48,049 bases of DNA, from assembly GCA_964555645.1 (NCBI GenBank), contig CAZKTA010000022.1:1-48049 (forward strand). Direction: 5' to 3'. The DNA is from DTLC01 sp964555645 (lineage in GTDB: Bacteria > Verrucomicrobiota > Verrucomicrobiia > Limisphaerales > DTLC01). Below are positions 8,576-17,186 of this stretch, piece by piece. Under the pieces are notes generated by a model that saw only the letters and a program-made list of their open reading frames with translations, ran no database searches and was not told the origin of the DNA. Within the stretch, counting starts at the first letter, position 1, and each line of letters opens with the position of its first letter. The translations under genes and the position numbers were made by a program.

Positions 8576-9634
8576 ATGATTGTTTCACCAGTTAAACTGT
8601 TTAGACATGCCTACGGCAAATACGCCGTCGGCGCGTACAACATTAACAATGCTGAACAGGTAATTGGCCTGTTCCGCGGCAACATTGAAAGTAAAGCACC
8701 GTTCATTCTTCAAATTTCCAAGGGTGCACGGTCGTACACGGACAAGCGCCTGCTCGAGGCGATGATCCGTGCTGCAGACGAAATTTTTCCTGAGGCAATC
8801 TTTGCCGTGCACCTTGACCACGGCGACGAGGCAACGTGCATGGACTGCATCAAGAGCGGCTTTTATACCTCAGTGATGATTGATGCCAGTCACGAAAGTT
8901 TCGAGAAAAATATCGAGATCACTAAACGCGTGTGCGACGCTGCACATGAGCGAGGCGTTGCAGTCGAAGCTGAGCTGGGCAAACTTGGCGGAGTCGAAGA
9001 ACACGTCAAAGGTGAAGACCCGCATGTTGTTGAAGGTTGGTTCCGTGAACTAAACGCCGCAGTTGCAGCAGGCAAAAAGCTCAATGAAATCAAGAATGAC
9101 CCGAAATTCGCTGAGTTGTGGCGTAAGCTGAAAGAGTTCGTAACCGACCCCGACCAGGTTGAAGAATTCGTCAAGCGCACAGGCTGCGACAGTCTTGCGT
9201 GTGCAATTGGCACAAGCCACGGCGCGTACAAGTTCAAGCACGAACCCGTACTGGCGTTTTTCGTGATTGAAGAGGTAGCACGGCGCTTGCCTGGTTTCCC
9301 GCTTGTCATGCATGGTTCAAGCTCAGTACCCGAAAGCGAAGTGCGCCGGATTAACTTTTTCGGCGGTAAACTCAAAGACGCCAAAGGAGTCAGGGAAAGC
9401 GACATCAGTAAAGCCGCAAAAATGGGCGTGTGTAAGGTCAACATTGACACAGACGGCCGCCTTGTATGGTGCAGAGTGCACCGCGAACATTTTGCGCTTT
9501 ACCCTGAGAACTTTGACCTGCGGCCCCCGGGCAAAATTTTCATGACCGAGTACGCGCGGTACATCGCCGCGAAAAACAAAATCCTAGGCAGCGCAGGCCA
9601 GCTCGATAACGTACGTGCAGCACTGAAAGACTAA
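8576..9634 (+). CDS. fba: Class II fructose-bisphosphate aldolase
   Basis: A 352-residue zinc aldolase that interconverts fructose 1,6-bisphosphate with DHAP and glyceraldehyde 3-phosphate in glycolysis and gluconeogenesis. The catalytic and zinc site FAVHLDHGDE is at residues 77-85, with Asp81 and His82. Other landmarks are VEAELGKLGGVEEH, IGTSHGAYKF, LVMHGSSSVP and CKVNIDTDGR, which binds phosphate. The insert of about 60 residues after GGVEEH marks the long subgroup seen in many Planctomycetes and Verrucomicrobia. The ATG at 8576 gives the usual N-terminus. A strong hairpin lies 59 bp after the stop. Confidence 0.96.
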   Translation: MIVSPVKLFRHAYGKYAVGAYNINNAEQVIGLFRGNIESKAPFILQISKGARSYTDKRLLEAMIRAADEIFPEAIFAVHLDHGDEATCMDCIKSGFYTSVMIDASHESFEKNIEITKRVCDAAHERGVAVEAELGKLGGVEEHVKGEDPHVVEGWFRELNAAVAAGKKLNEIKNDPKFAELWRKLKEFVTDPDQVEEFVKRTGCDSLACAIGTSHGAYKFKHEPVLAFFVIEEVARRLPGFPLVMHGSSSVPESEVRRINFFGGKLKDAKGVRESDISKAAKMGVCKVNIDTDGRLVWCRVHREHFALYPENFDLRPPGKIFMTEYARYIAAKNKILGSAGQLDNVRAALKD

Positions 9635-9692
9635 CAGAACACTGCGTTGTCCATCGCCAACAAGGCTTTACCGGTTTGGAATGGATTCGGGA

Positions 9693-9727
9693 GCTTGCCG
9701 GAGGGCTACTTTTGCACTCCGGCAAGC
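9693..9727 (+). terminator. Hairpin downstream of fba, possible terminator
   Basis: GCTTGCCGGAG at 9693-9703 pairs perfectly with CTCCGGCAAGC at 9717-9727 around a 13-nt loop, 59 bp after the aldolase stop. The stem is strong, but only a weak T-rich stretch follows. It could act as a transcript 3'-end stabiliser or a terminator. Confidence 0.4.
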
Positions 9728-10697
9728 ATAGCTTACAATTCTTTGTGCCGAAGCCATCGGCCGTCACGCAGCCTTGCGCATCGGTTAGGATCAGCCACCG
9801 TAAGAGCACGAACTCAGTGACCCACTTTGTTTTGTCGGGCTTCGCGAGCATGCAACCGGCAGCAACCGGCCTTGAATATGCAGGGTAGATACGTTGTTCC
9901 GTTGGTTAATCCGAACAACCAACATTGCGTCGGGGGTGGTCGCGTTTTTGGGTCGAACACGACACCGGTAAAAACCGCGTCCGAACGCAACTGTAATGTT
10001 ACCTTGGTTGTTTCTTCTTCGAGTTGTATCGCTGGCTGCAAGGTTACGTTTTGTGTCCTGGGCGATGAGGTATGACGCCACCGGTAAAAAAAGGTCTAGA
10101 ACCCGAACCTGTGAGAACCGCCCCCTGTAAGCTGTGATTGGTGATTAGGCGTCGAGTTGGTCATTGCAGTCAAAGTACAGTTTGTCGTACGGCCTGTCCT
10201 TGCGCGATTGGTCAATGCACAGCCAACGCTAGGTGTTGGGCTCAAGCGGCGTGTGCCATAGTGCAAACCGGGGAGCCGACCCAATAGCTGGCAATGTCAC
10301 TTTAGGCAGCGCGTTTGTGAACAGTGGTAACACATTGGATCTAGCGCGTTTTAGGATGGTGCGGTACGTTGGCCATTGTTCAGCCTGGCTACTAGCGGCT
10401 GTTGCTGTCAGCACGAACAACCCGGTACACAACCCGTAAATTGCTCCGGCATGGTTCATGGTGCCGATTTGCCACTTTGTCCATGCAACGCCTACACACT
10501 TGTAGGACAGCCGTCATTGACATTTATACAAACGGTCCGAGTGTACGTGGTCTGGCGCGTTTAGCCAAAAGGTACATCGTGTTGCAGTTTTGCTGTTTAC
10601 TGGCAATGAGAGGGCCAAGTGGCATAACAACTTTAGCTGGCCGGTGCGGATATTCTGGTTGACTGTGCCCGGCTGGGAGCGCAAAGTTGCAGTGACG
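9728..10697. other. Long spacer with traces of decayed coding sequence
   Basis: About 970 bp without an intact gene. On the minus strand, 10459-10229 starts MNHAGAIYGLCTGLFVLTAT, which looks like a signal peptide. Further down that strand, at about 10041-9870, another frame reads like beta-rich protein (EETTKVTLQLRSDAVFTGVV). The frames do not connect, so if this was one secreted-protein gene it is now broken. The 12-mer CACCGGTAAAAA occurs twice (about 9963 and 10079). No RNA gene is seen. Confidence 0.35.
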
Positions 10698-12347
10698 ATG
10701 CGCAAAGCAAAAGGCACGGTTGCAATTGGCGTATTAATTTGCCTGTGCTACGGCTGCGGCACAGGTACAGAATCGCCTCAGACAAAAAATACCAATCAAT
10801 TGACAAGTCCCGTGAGCACAACCCAATCCGTTCGTGTGCCTGCAGTTGCAGGCCTGTTTTATCCCAAGGATGAAAAGGTCCTGGCGCGGATGCTGGATCG
10901 GTTGTTGGCTCAGGCGCCAGCACGTGAGCTGCAGGGTCTGCGGGCATTAATCTGCCCGCATGCAGGTTACGAGTTTTCTGGGCCGGTTGCGGCGCATGCA
11001 TACAAGACATTGATCGGGCGCAGTTACGACACTGTAATAATCCTTGCGCCGAGTCATTATGCAGTTTTTCAGGGGGTAAGTGTGCCGGCTACCGATGCAT
11101 ACGAGACACCGCTTGGCAAGGTGCCAGTCTCAAAAAAGGCGCGGCAGTTGGCCGCCAAAAAACCTTTTGTACTCGAGCCGAAATGTTTCGTGCACCGGCC
11201 GGGTTGGGCGCACATGGCATCGAAGCCCACGCCCGGTATTGGCGAAGACACACCCGATACCTGGGAACACTCGCACGAGGTGCAAGTGCCATTTCTCCAG
11301 CGGGTGCTGACAAACTTCAGTATTCTACCGATTGTGTTTGGCGATGTTGACCCTGAGGAGGTTGCACTTGCACTTGCAGATGTCGTTGACGATAAAACGC
11401 TTGTGATCGTGAGCACTGACTTGAGCCATTACATGTCATACGAGCGCGCAAACGAAATTGACCGGCGCACAGTAAAATGGATTTGCGAGCTTGATATCAA
11501 ATCCTTGGCTGCACCCTCAGCGCGCGACACTGCATGTGGTCGGGGTCCTGTGCTTGCAGTGATGCATCTGGCAAAACTCAAGGGGTGGAAACCGCAGCTG
11601 CTCGATTACCGCAACAGCGGCGATACCTCAGGCGATAAATCTCAAGGAGTGGTTGGCTACGTAGCAATTGCGTTTTGTGCGCAGGACAGCGGCTCAGCCA
11701 ATCGCGCAAGTACACAAGCCGCAGTCTCGACGACCCAGGCCGGGCTGCAATTGGTTCGTGGCGAGCAACCGCAATCAGAGCAGTTCAGTCCTGAGGAACA
11801 GAAGTTTTTACTCGAATTGGCACGTAAAACAATAAGCAGTGTAACAATAGGTGGCGGGTTGCCGAACGTTGATCCTGCCACCGTGCCAGCAGCTCTTAAA
11901 GTGTCAAAGGGGTGTTTTGTTACGCTCACCAAACACGGGCAGTTGCGCGGGTGTATTGGCAATATTTCGCCCGCTGGGCCGCTTTACCAAGCTGTTGTCG
12001 AAAACACGCGCAGCGCCGCTTTACACGATTTCAGGTTCCCACCAGTTAAAGCCGACGAATTAAATGACATCCACATCGAGATCAGCGTGTTGACCGAGCC
12101 TGTGCCGTTGCAGTTTAGCTCGCCCGAAGAACTGCTTGCGAAGTTGCAGCCAGGCAAGGACGGTGTCGTGCTGGAGATAGCCGGACGCAAGGCGACTTTC
12201 CTGCCGCAGGTGTGGCAACAGTTGCCAGATAAGGTCGAGTTCATGAACCATCTGGCTATGAAGGCCGGGGCTGGCCCTTCAGATTGGCGCGGCAAGAATG
12301 TGAAAGTCTCGATCTACCACGTGGCGGCCTTCGAAGAACACAAGTAA
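10698..12347 (+). CDS. AmmeMemoRadiSam B-A fusion (MEMO1 + AMMECR1), exported
   Basis: A 549-residue fusion. Residues about 47-330 are a MEMO1-family domain (AmmeMemoRadiSam system protein B), with CPHAGYEFSGPVAAHAYK, ILAPSHYA, HSHEVQVPFLQ and STDLSHYMSYE supplying metal/active-site His, Asp and Cys-type residues known in the family. Residues about 365-548 are an AMMECR1 domain (protein A) with the hallmark GQLRGCIGNISP. The ATG at 10698 gives a short basic start and hydrophobic stretch ending LICLCYGCGTGTES, resembling a lipoprotein signal, so the protein is probably exported and anchored. The frame extends upstream to 10590, but that part is not hydrophobic. The radical-SAM partner lies at 22434-23750. 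The substrate of this system is unknown. Confidence 0.9.
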   Translation: MRKAKGTVAIGVLICLCYGCGTGTESPQTKNTNQLTSPVSTTQSVRVPAVAGLFYPKDEKVLARMLDRLLAQAPARELQGLRALICPHAGYEFSGPVAAHAYKTLIGRSYDTVIILAPSHYAVFQGVSVPATDAYETPLGKVPVSKKARQLAAKKPFVLEPKCFVHRPGWAHMASKPTPGIGEDTPDTWEHSHEVQVPFLQRVLTNFSILPIVFGDVDPEEVALALADVVDDKTLVIVSTDLSHYMSYERANEIDRRTVKWICELDIKSLAAPSARDTACGRGPVLAVMHLAKLKGWKPQLLDYRNSGDTSGDKSQGVVGYVAIAFCAQDSGSANRASTQAAVSTTQAGLQLVRGEQPQSEQFSPEEQKFLLELARKTISSVTIGGGLPNVDPATVPAALKVSKGCFVTLTKHGQLRGCIGNISPAGPLYQAVVENTRSAALHDFRFPPVKADELNDIHIEISVLTEPVPLQFSSPEELLAKLQPGKDGVVLEIAGRKATFLPQVWQQLPDKVEFMNHLAMKAGAGPSDWRGKNVKVSIYHVAAFEEHK

Positions 12348-12357
12348 CCCAGCGCAA

Positions 12358-14679
12358 ATGTCTTCCGGCGTTACCACAGCCGAACGGACAGCCCGGCTCC
12401 GGACAGTGGTGGTATGCGCAATAGGCGTAATTGGCCTTGCGAGCACAATGACGCAATTGGCCCTAATGCGCGAATTGTTCAGCGCATTTGCAGGAAACGA
12501 AATGGTGTTTGGCATTGTGCTTGGGTTGTGGCTGCTGTTGATGGGGGCTGGCACAATGCTCGGGCGTACAGCACAGAAAGTTCGCAGGCCGGTTGAGTTA
12601 CTTGTGGTTGGTCAGGTGTTGGTTGCACTTGTGCCAATATGCCAGGTGCTTGCACTCAGGACACTGCGTGATGCAGTGTTTGTGCGCGGGGGCGATGTGG
12701 GTGTGTTGGGCACAACTATATGTGCAGCAGTACTGCTGGCGCCGTTTTGCATTGTGGCTGGATACACCCTGGTATTGGCCAGTGCAGTCCTGGCCCGCGC
12801 AAACGACATGTCCGGTGCAGGCCGCGTTTATGTAGCCGACAGTATCGGATGCATAGCTGGAGGCGTTTTATTTAGTTTTTTCCTTGTGCACTGGCTTGAC
12901 CACATTGCGTTGCTGTGTGTGTCTGCCGTGCTGAACCTTGGGGTTGCCATGTTGACCATTCGGCAACAGGGTTCAGTATTGGCTCAGGTTGGTGCACCAC
13001 AGCGGAAATTGACTCGTGCAGTTTTGGTTGTGATACCCCCTGTTGCACTTGGTGTGACCATGCTATTTCTTGCGTTTGACCCTGATACATTTTCGACCGC
13101 AATTCAATTTGCTGGCCAGCGCGTGTTGTTCAAGGGCAACTCGGCTTACGGCAGGGTGGTTGTTACCGAGGCTGCAGGTCAGACAAACTTCATTGAGAAC
13201 GGCGTAGTTGTGGTTTACACGCCTAACATTGAACAGGTCGAGGAGACTGTACACTACGCGATGTGCCAGAGGCCAGACGCACACCGTGTTCTTTTGGTAT
13301 CTGGTAGTGCGGCTGGCGTAGCGCGCGAAATTCTAAAATACAATGTCGGTGCAGTTGACTGCGTCGAGTTGGACCCACTTCTCGTCGAACTAACACGCCG
13401 GTTTTTGCCGGAGCACTTGGCTGATCCACGTATTCATGTGGTTACCACTGACGCCCGCAGGTTTATCCGGCGCACAACCAACCGGTACGATGTTGTCATA
13501 TTTGCGTTGCCAGACCCAACAACGGCTCAGTTAAACCGACTTTTCACAGTTGACTTTTTCGATGAGCTTAAGCGTGTCCTGTCCGACGGTGGTGTCTTTT
13601 CGTTCGCACTCGGCCGGTACGAAAATTATGTGAGTCCTGAGCTGGGTAGAGTTTTAGCATCTGCGTACCGCACGCTTAAGTTGGCATTCCAGAACGTGCT
13701 GTTGTTGCCTACAAGTCGAGTGTTTTTTCTTGCTTCAGATGGTGAGCTGGATGCGGACATTGCCAGCCGACTTGCACAAGCTGGTGTCCAGGTGAAACTG
13801 CTCAGATGCAACTATTTGGAGGCCGTGCTGACTCCGGACAGGTTCGCCGATATGGAACGCGCACTGGCATATCCGGCTGCGGTCAATCGTGATTTTAGTC
13901 CGGTGCTCTACTACTACGCGCTGCGGCATTGGGCGAGCCAGTTCGAGACCGGGATCGGTCCGGTGCAGCTTTTGTTGCTGGTTGTGCTTTTGCTGTACGC
14001 AGTGCGGGTACGCCGTGCTGCGGCCGTGCTGTTTGCATCTGGGTTTGCTGGCTCAGCACTTGAGGTGGTGTTACTGCTTGCTTTTCAAGTGCTTTGTGGA
14101 TCGGTGTATTATCAGGTCGGCGTGATTGTGACATTGTTCATGGTAGGTCTTGCGGTTGGAGCAGCGGTATCAAACCGCAAGTGCAGCGCGCTATATGCCA
14201 TGGCAAATCCGGCTGGTTCATCGTCGGCTGTAGATGTAACCGTTTCGGGTTCGTCGGCCCAAGATGCACACCAAGCCTGTTATGCGCATGCGATTGCTAG
14301 GGGGCGCCAATGGCTTGTGCTGTTAGCGCTAGGTATCTGCGTGTTGGGTGCAGTATTGCCGTTTCTGTTGAAATGGCTTGTGTCGGTGGCACAAATTGAT
14401 GGCGGCGAAGTGGTTGTTCAAGGCACGATTGGCCTGTGCGTATCTCTGCTTGGCGGGCTTGTGGGTGCACAGTTTCCATTGGCCAACTGGATTGAATCGG
14501 GTGGTACTTCGGCGGCATCGAAGCTGTTCACAGCCGATTTTATCGGGGCGTTTATGGGGGCACTTGTCGTGAGCACGCTTTTGATCCCGGTGTTCGGGGT
14601 TGTAACGAGTTGTATTGCAACTGCAGGATTGAACCTTGCGGCAGCATTCGCAATGTGGCACGCAAAAACACGGTCATGA
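12358..14679 (+). CDS. Multi-pass membrane protein with spermidine-synthase-like domain
   Basis: A 773-residue protein starting 10 bp after the MEMO1-AMMECR1 gene, so it is probably cotranscribed. It has N-terminal membrane helices (about residues 15-240) and a Rossmann methyltransferase-like/polyamine-synthase domain (about 270-500). The latter holds VLLVSGSAAGVAREIL in place of the SAM-binding GGGDG loop, then VDCVELDPLLVELTRRF and RIHVVTTDARRFI. C-terminal helices follow (about 540-770). The layout matches fused-MFS or spermidine-synthase-like membrane proteins. The cofactor loop is degenerate (SGSAAG), so aminopropyl transfer is uncertain; a transport or flippase-like role coupled to a nucleotide-like ligand is equally possible. 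Confidence 0.82.
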   Translation: MSSGVTTAERTARLRTVVVCAIGVIGLASTMTQLALMRELFSAFAGNEMVFGIVLGLWLLLMGAGTMLGRTAQKVRRPVELLVVGQVLVALVPICQVLALRTLRDAVFVRGGDVGVLGTTICAAVLLAPFCIVAGYTLVLASAVLARANDMSGAGRVYVADSIGCIAGGVLFSFFLVHWLDHIALLCVSAVLNLGVAMLTIRQQGSVLAQVGAPQRKLTRAVLVVIPPVALGVTMLFLAFDPDTFSTAIQFAGQRVLFKGNSAYGRVVVTEAAGQTNFIENGVVVVYTPNIEQVEETVHYAMCQRPDAHRVLLVSGSAAGVAREILKYNVGAVDCVELDPLLVELTRRFLPEHLADPRIHVVTTDARRFIRRTTNRYDVVIFALPDPTTAQLNRLFTVDFFDELKRVLSDGGVFSFALGRYENYVSPELGRVLASAYRTLKLAFQNVLLLPTSRVFFLASDGELDADIASRLAQAGVQVKLLRCNYLEAVLTPDRFADMERALAYPAAVNRDFSPVLYYYALRHWASQFETGIGPVQLLLLVVLLLYAVRVRRAAAVLFASGFAGSALEVVLLLAFQVLCGSVYYQVGVIVTLFMVGLAVGAAVSNRKCSALYAMANPAGSSSAVDVTVSGSSAQDAHQACYAHAIARGRQWLVLLALGICVLGAVLPFLLKWLVSVAQIDGGEVVVQGTIGLCVSLLGGLVGAQFPLANWIESGGTSAASKLFTADFIGAFMGALVVSTLLIPVFGVVTSCIATAGLNLAAAFAMWHAKTRS

Positions 14680-14722
14680 ACTGTAACAAACCTTGCCTCG
14701 AACAGCTACTAAGCTCAGCCAA

Positions 14723-14968
14723 ATGAACCCCAGATTGTTCATGGTTGAGACTCAACTGAATGAACACGGGGATGAGTTACCCCAAGGCTTTCGTGTCGGC
14801 GAAAAACAACTGCGCGTGGTTGAGGTTTTGGACCGCTGGTACCAGGGCAGAGGCGACCCTGAATGGCCTGCAGCTAATTACTACAAGGTGCTTGCTGATG
14901 ACCAACACGTGTACATGCTTAAGCATGAGCTAGAGGCTAACGTGTGGTTTCTAGTTCGGCAGTGGTAG
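14723..14968 (+). CDS. Small conserved hypothetical protein (DUF6504-like)
   Basis: An 81-residue soluble protein starting at ATG 14723 (MNPRLFMVETQLNEHGDELP). The core reads VVEVLDRWYQGRGDPEW and ends YKVLADDQHVYMLKHELEAN then VWFLVRQW. This resembles small beta-barrel proteins of the DUF6504 type, which share the WY-x-G ... YMLRH ... W pattern, but I rely on memory for that. It is 43 bp after the membrane protein gene, in the same direction, and converges on tatD. No catalytic motif is visible. Confidence 0.6.
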   Translation: MNPRLFMVETQLNEHGDELPQGFRVGEKQLRVVEVLDRWYQGRGDPEWPAANYYKVLADDQHVYMLKHELEANVWFLVRQW

Positions 14969-15065
14969 ATTAGTTTACGCCCGTGTTGTGTCCCCGTGGT
15001 TGGTAAGTCTGGAACTCGTTCAGTTAAACTGCTGATAGCAATGCGACTGGCAGATTTAAGGCACC

Positions 15066-15878
15066 TCATGCGGCCAGTCGTTTGAAAAACGACTCTGCAT
15101 TTCTGCACGTGGCAGCACTAATCGTTTCAATCGAGCAACCCTTGATCTTGGCGATGGCAGATGCAGTCTCACGCGCATAAGCCGGCTCGCACCGTTTGCC
15201 GCGGTACGGCACAGGCGCAAGATACGGGCAATCAGTCTCAATCATGAACCTGTCAAGCGGTGCAGCGGACACAGTCTCACGCAGGACACGGGCATTTTTA
15301 AAAGTAACAATGCCCGTAAAGCTAACCATGGCACCTAGCTCGAGCAAATGCGCAAGCTGTGTAGGCGGTCCGCCAAAGCAATGAAACACAGCCTGTAGTT
15401 TGCCTGTAAACGGTTTCAACACCGACACTGTATCTTCAAATGCATCGCGTTGATGCACTACAACGTTCAACCCAAGCTCGGTTGCAACCTCCAGGTGTTG
15501 CTTGAACAGTTCATTCTGCTTGCGGATGATTTCATCGGTGCTTGTGTTTGTCTGACCAACACTCGAGACCGGGAGTCTGTGGTAGTCCAGCCCAGTCTCG
15601 CCCAGTGCAATAACTTTAGGGTGGCGCGCTATCTCGCGCAGTGCAGGCCGTAAATCCGCTGGGGCAGCGCCTGCCTCTGTCGGGTGCCAACCAACAACGG
15701 CGTACACGCATGGGTACTTTTCAGCCAAAGCAACTGCGCGTTTGCTGCTCTCGATGTTTGTGCCGACTGTAATGATCTTGCTTATGCCATTGGCTCGGGC
15801 GCGTGCAATAACATCGTCGAGGTCATTAGCAAAATCGGGAAAATCAAGATGCGCATGTGTATCGTAAAGTTGGTGCAT
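15066..15878 (-). CDS. tatD: TatD family metal-dependent hydrolase/DNase
   Basis: A 270-residue TIM-barrel hydrolase. Metal ligands are visible in YDTHAHLDFPDF at the N-terminus, ALGETGLDYHRLP (Glu), VVHQRDAFEDT (His), AVFHCFGGPP (His) and MIETDCPYLAPVPYRGKR (Asp). TatD enzymes are 3'-5' exonucleases acting on damaged DNA and in RNA/DNA turnover. The frame runs upstream to 16010, but the ATG at 15878 begins exactly at the conserved N-terminus. It is the last gene of the metK-ahcY-metY-metX run; the 128-bp gap after metX leaves cotranscription open. Confidence 0.94.
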   Translation of the reverse strand: MHQLYDTHAHLDFPDFANDLDDVIARARANGISKIITVGTNIESSKRAVALAEKYPCVYAVVGWHPTEAGAAPADLRPALREIARHPKVIALGETGLDYHRLPVSSVGQTNTSTDEIIRKQNELFKQHLEVATELGLNVVVHQRDAFEDTVSVLKPFTGKLQAVFHCFGGPPTQLAHLLELGAMVSFTGIVTFKNARVLRETVSAAPLDRFMIETDCPYLAPVPYRGKRCEPAYARETASAIAKIKGCSIETISAATCRNAESFFKRLAA

Positions 15879-16006
15879 GGCTTGAAAACGCAACCGGCAA
15901 AGTTCTGTCTCATGAGCAAGGGTACCTTGCGTGGATGAAACTTTGGGATTGACCTGACGCTGCGATCTTGCGTTTTGGCGTTGCGCAGTGCGATTGCATC
16001 TTAAGC

Positions 16007-17161
16007 TCAACTGTTCAAGATTTGAATCAGGTGAGGCGCAAACAGGCCTGGCTCAAGCAGAAACGAGTCGTGTCCCTTGTCCGAGTGCACCATGATCCAT
16101 GTTACATGCACACCGGCCTGCTTAAGCAGGCGCACGAGCCTTTTTTGTTCGTCCGGATGAAATGAGATGTCGGAATCTATACTGAACACGAGGAAGTTTT
16201 GCCGTTTGCAGCGGCTGAACAGGTCTTGAAAGTTCTTAGCATCTGCTTCGGCAACGAGGTCAAACCATTGCCACGCGTCAACTATGCGCAGGTATGTGTT
16301 TGCATCAAATCGTTGCACAAATTTCCGGCCTTGATGGTACATGTAGGATTCGACCGGATGATTCATTTCGTACCAGCCGTACGGTGGCTTGTGACTGACA
16401 ACTTCGCGCCGGGCGCGTTCACGCAAGGCTTCCAGTGAAACGAACGTTTTGTGAGCGATGCGTCTTGCCAGGGCAAGACCCGTGTCCGGGCGCGGCCCAT
16501 CGTAGTAATCGCCCCCTCTAAAATTCGGGTCGCTTTCGATTGCTGTTATCTGTTCGAAGTTGATGATGCGTTGATAAACTGTGGTTTCAACCCCGGTGCC
16601 AATCAGCACCACGTTTTTTACGCGTCCGGGATACCGTGTTGCGGTTAGTTGTGCCAAAAACCCGCCAATTGATCCCCCAATGACTGCGTGTAACCGCTTT
16701 ACACCAAGCCAGTCGAGCAGTTTCATCTGTGACTCGACAATGTCTATCATGCGTAACACTGGAAAAGTCGAACCCCACGGTTTGCCCGTCTGCGGGTTAA
16801 TCGAGGCCGGCCCAGTGGAACCGTAACAACCGCCGAGATAATTTGCGCATACGACACAAAACTTCCGTGTATCGAGCGCTTTGCCGGGGCCAATGAACGC
16901 GTCCCACCATCCCTTATGCATTTCTTTTGTCCAGCGGCTGTTCACCCCCGGCACAAACGTGTTTATGCCTGCGGCATGTTGACTGCCTGTCATTGCATGA
17001 TATAGCAGGATAACGTTCGACAGGCTTGCGTTTGGTTGGCCATACATTTCGTAGGCGAGCGTAAACCGCTCAAGTTCACCGCCTACACGCAACCGGAGCG
17101 GCCGACTCGGGTTGTTAAACTCGAAAAACTGGGTTTGGACTTTGCCAACTGATTTTGTCAT
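16007..17161 (-). CDS. metX: Homoserine O-acetyltransferase
   Basis: A 384-residue alpha/beta hydrolase that acetylates homoserine with acetyl-CoA, the first committed step to methionine. The nucleophile Ser164 lies in AVIGGSIGGFLAQL, with Ile in place of the more usual Met. Asp in FSIDSDISFHPDEQ and His in SDKGHDSFLLEP complete the triad. HAMTGSQHAAG and NYLGGCYGSTGP match the family. The ATG at 17161 is preceded by GAGGG about 11 bp upstream and is preferred to 17215, which would overlap metY. It directly follows metY, whose enzyme uses its product. A succinyltransferase specificity cannot be excluded from sequence alone. Confidence 0.93.
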   Translation of the reverse strand: MTKSVGKVQTQFFEFNNPSRPLRLRVGGELERFTLAYEMYGQPNASLSNVILLYHAMTGSQHAAGINTFVPGVNSRWTKEMHKGWWDAFIGPGKALDTRKFCVVCANYLGGCYGSTGPASINPQTGKPWGSTFPVLRMIDIVESQMKLLDWLGVKRLHAVIGGSIGGFLAQLTATRYPGRVKNVVLIGTGVETTVYQRIINFEQITAIESDPNFRGGDYYDGPRPDTGLALARRIAHKTFVSLEALRERARREVVSHKPPYGWYEMNHPVESYMYHQGRKFVQRFDANTYLRIVDAWQWFDLVAEADAKNFQDLFSRCKRQNFLVFSIDSDISFHPDEQKRLVRLLKQAGVHVTWIMVHSDKGHDSFLLEPGLFAPHLIQILNS

Positions 17162-17186
17162 TATTGTCAAACCCTCGTGTTGCAGC

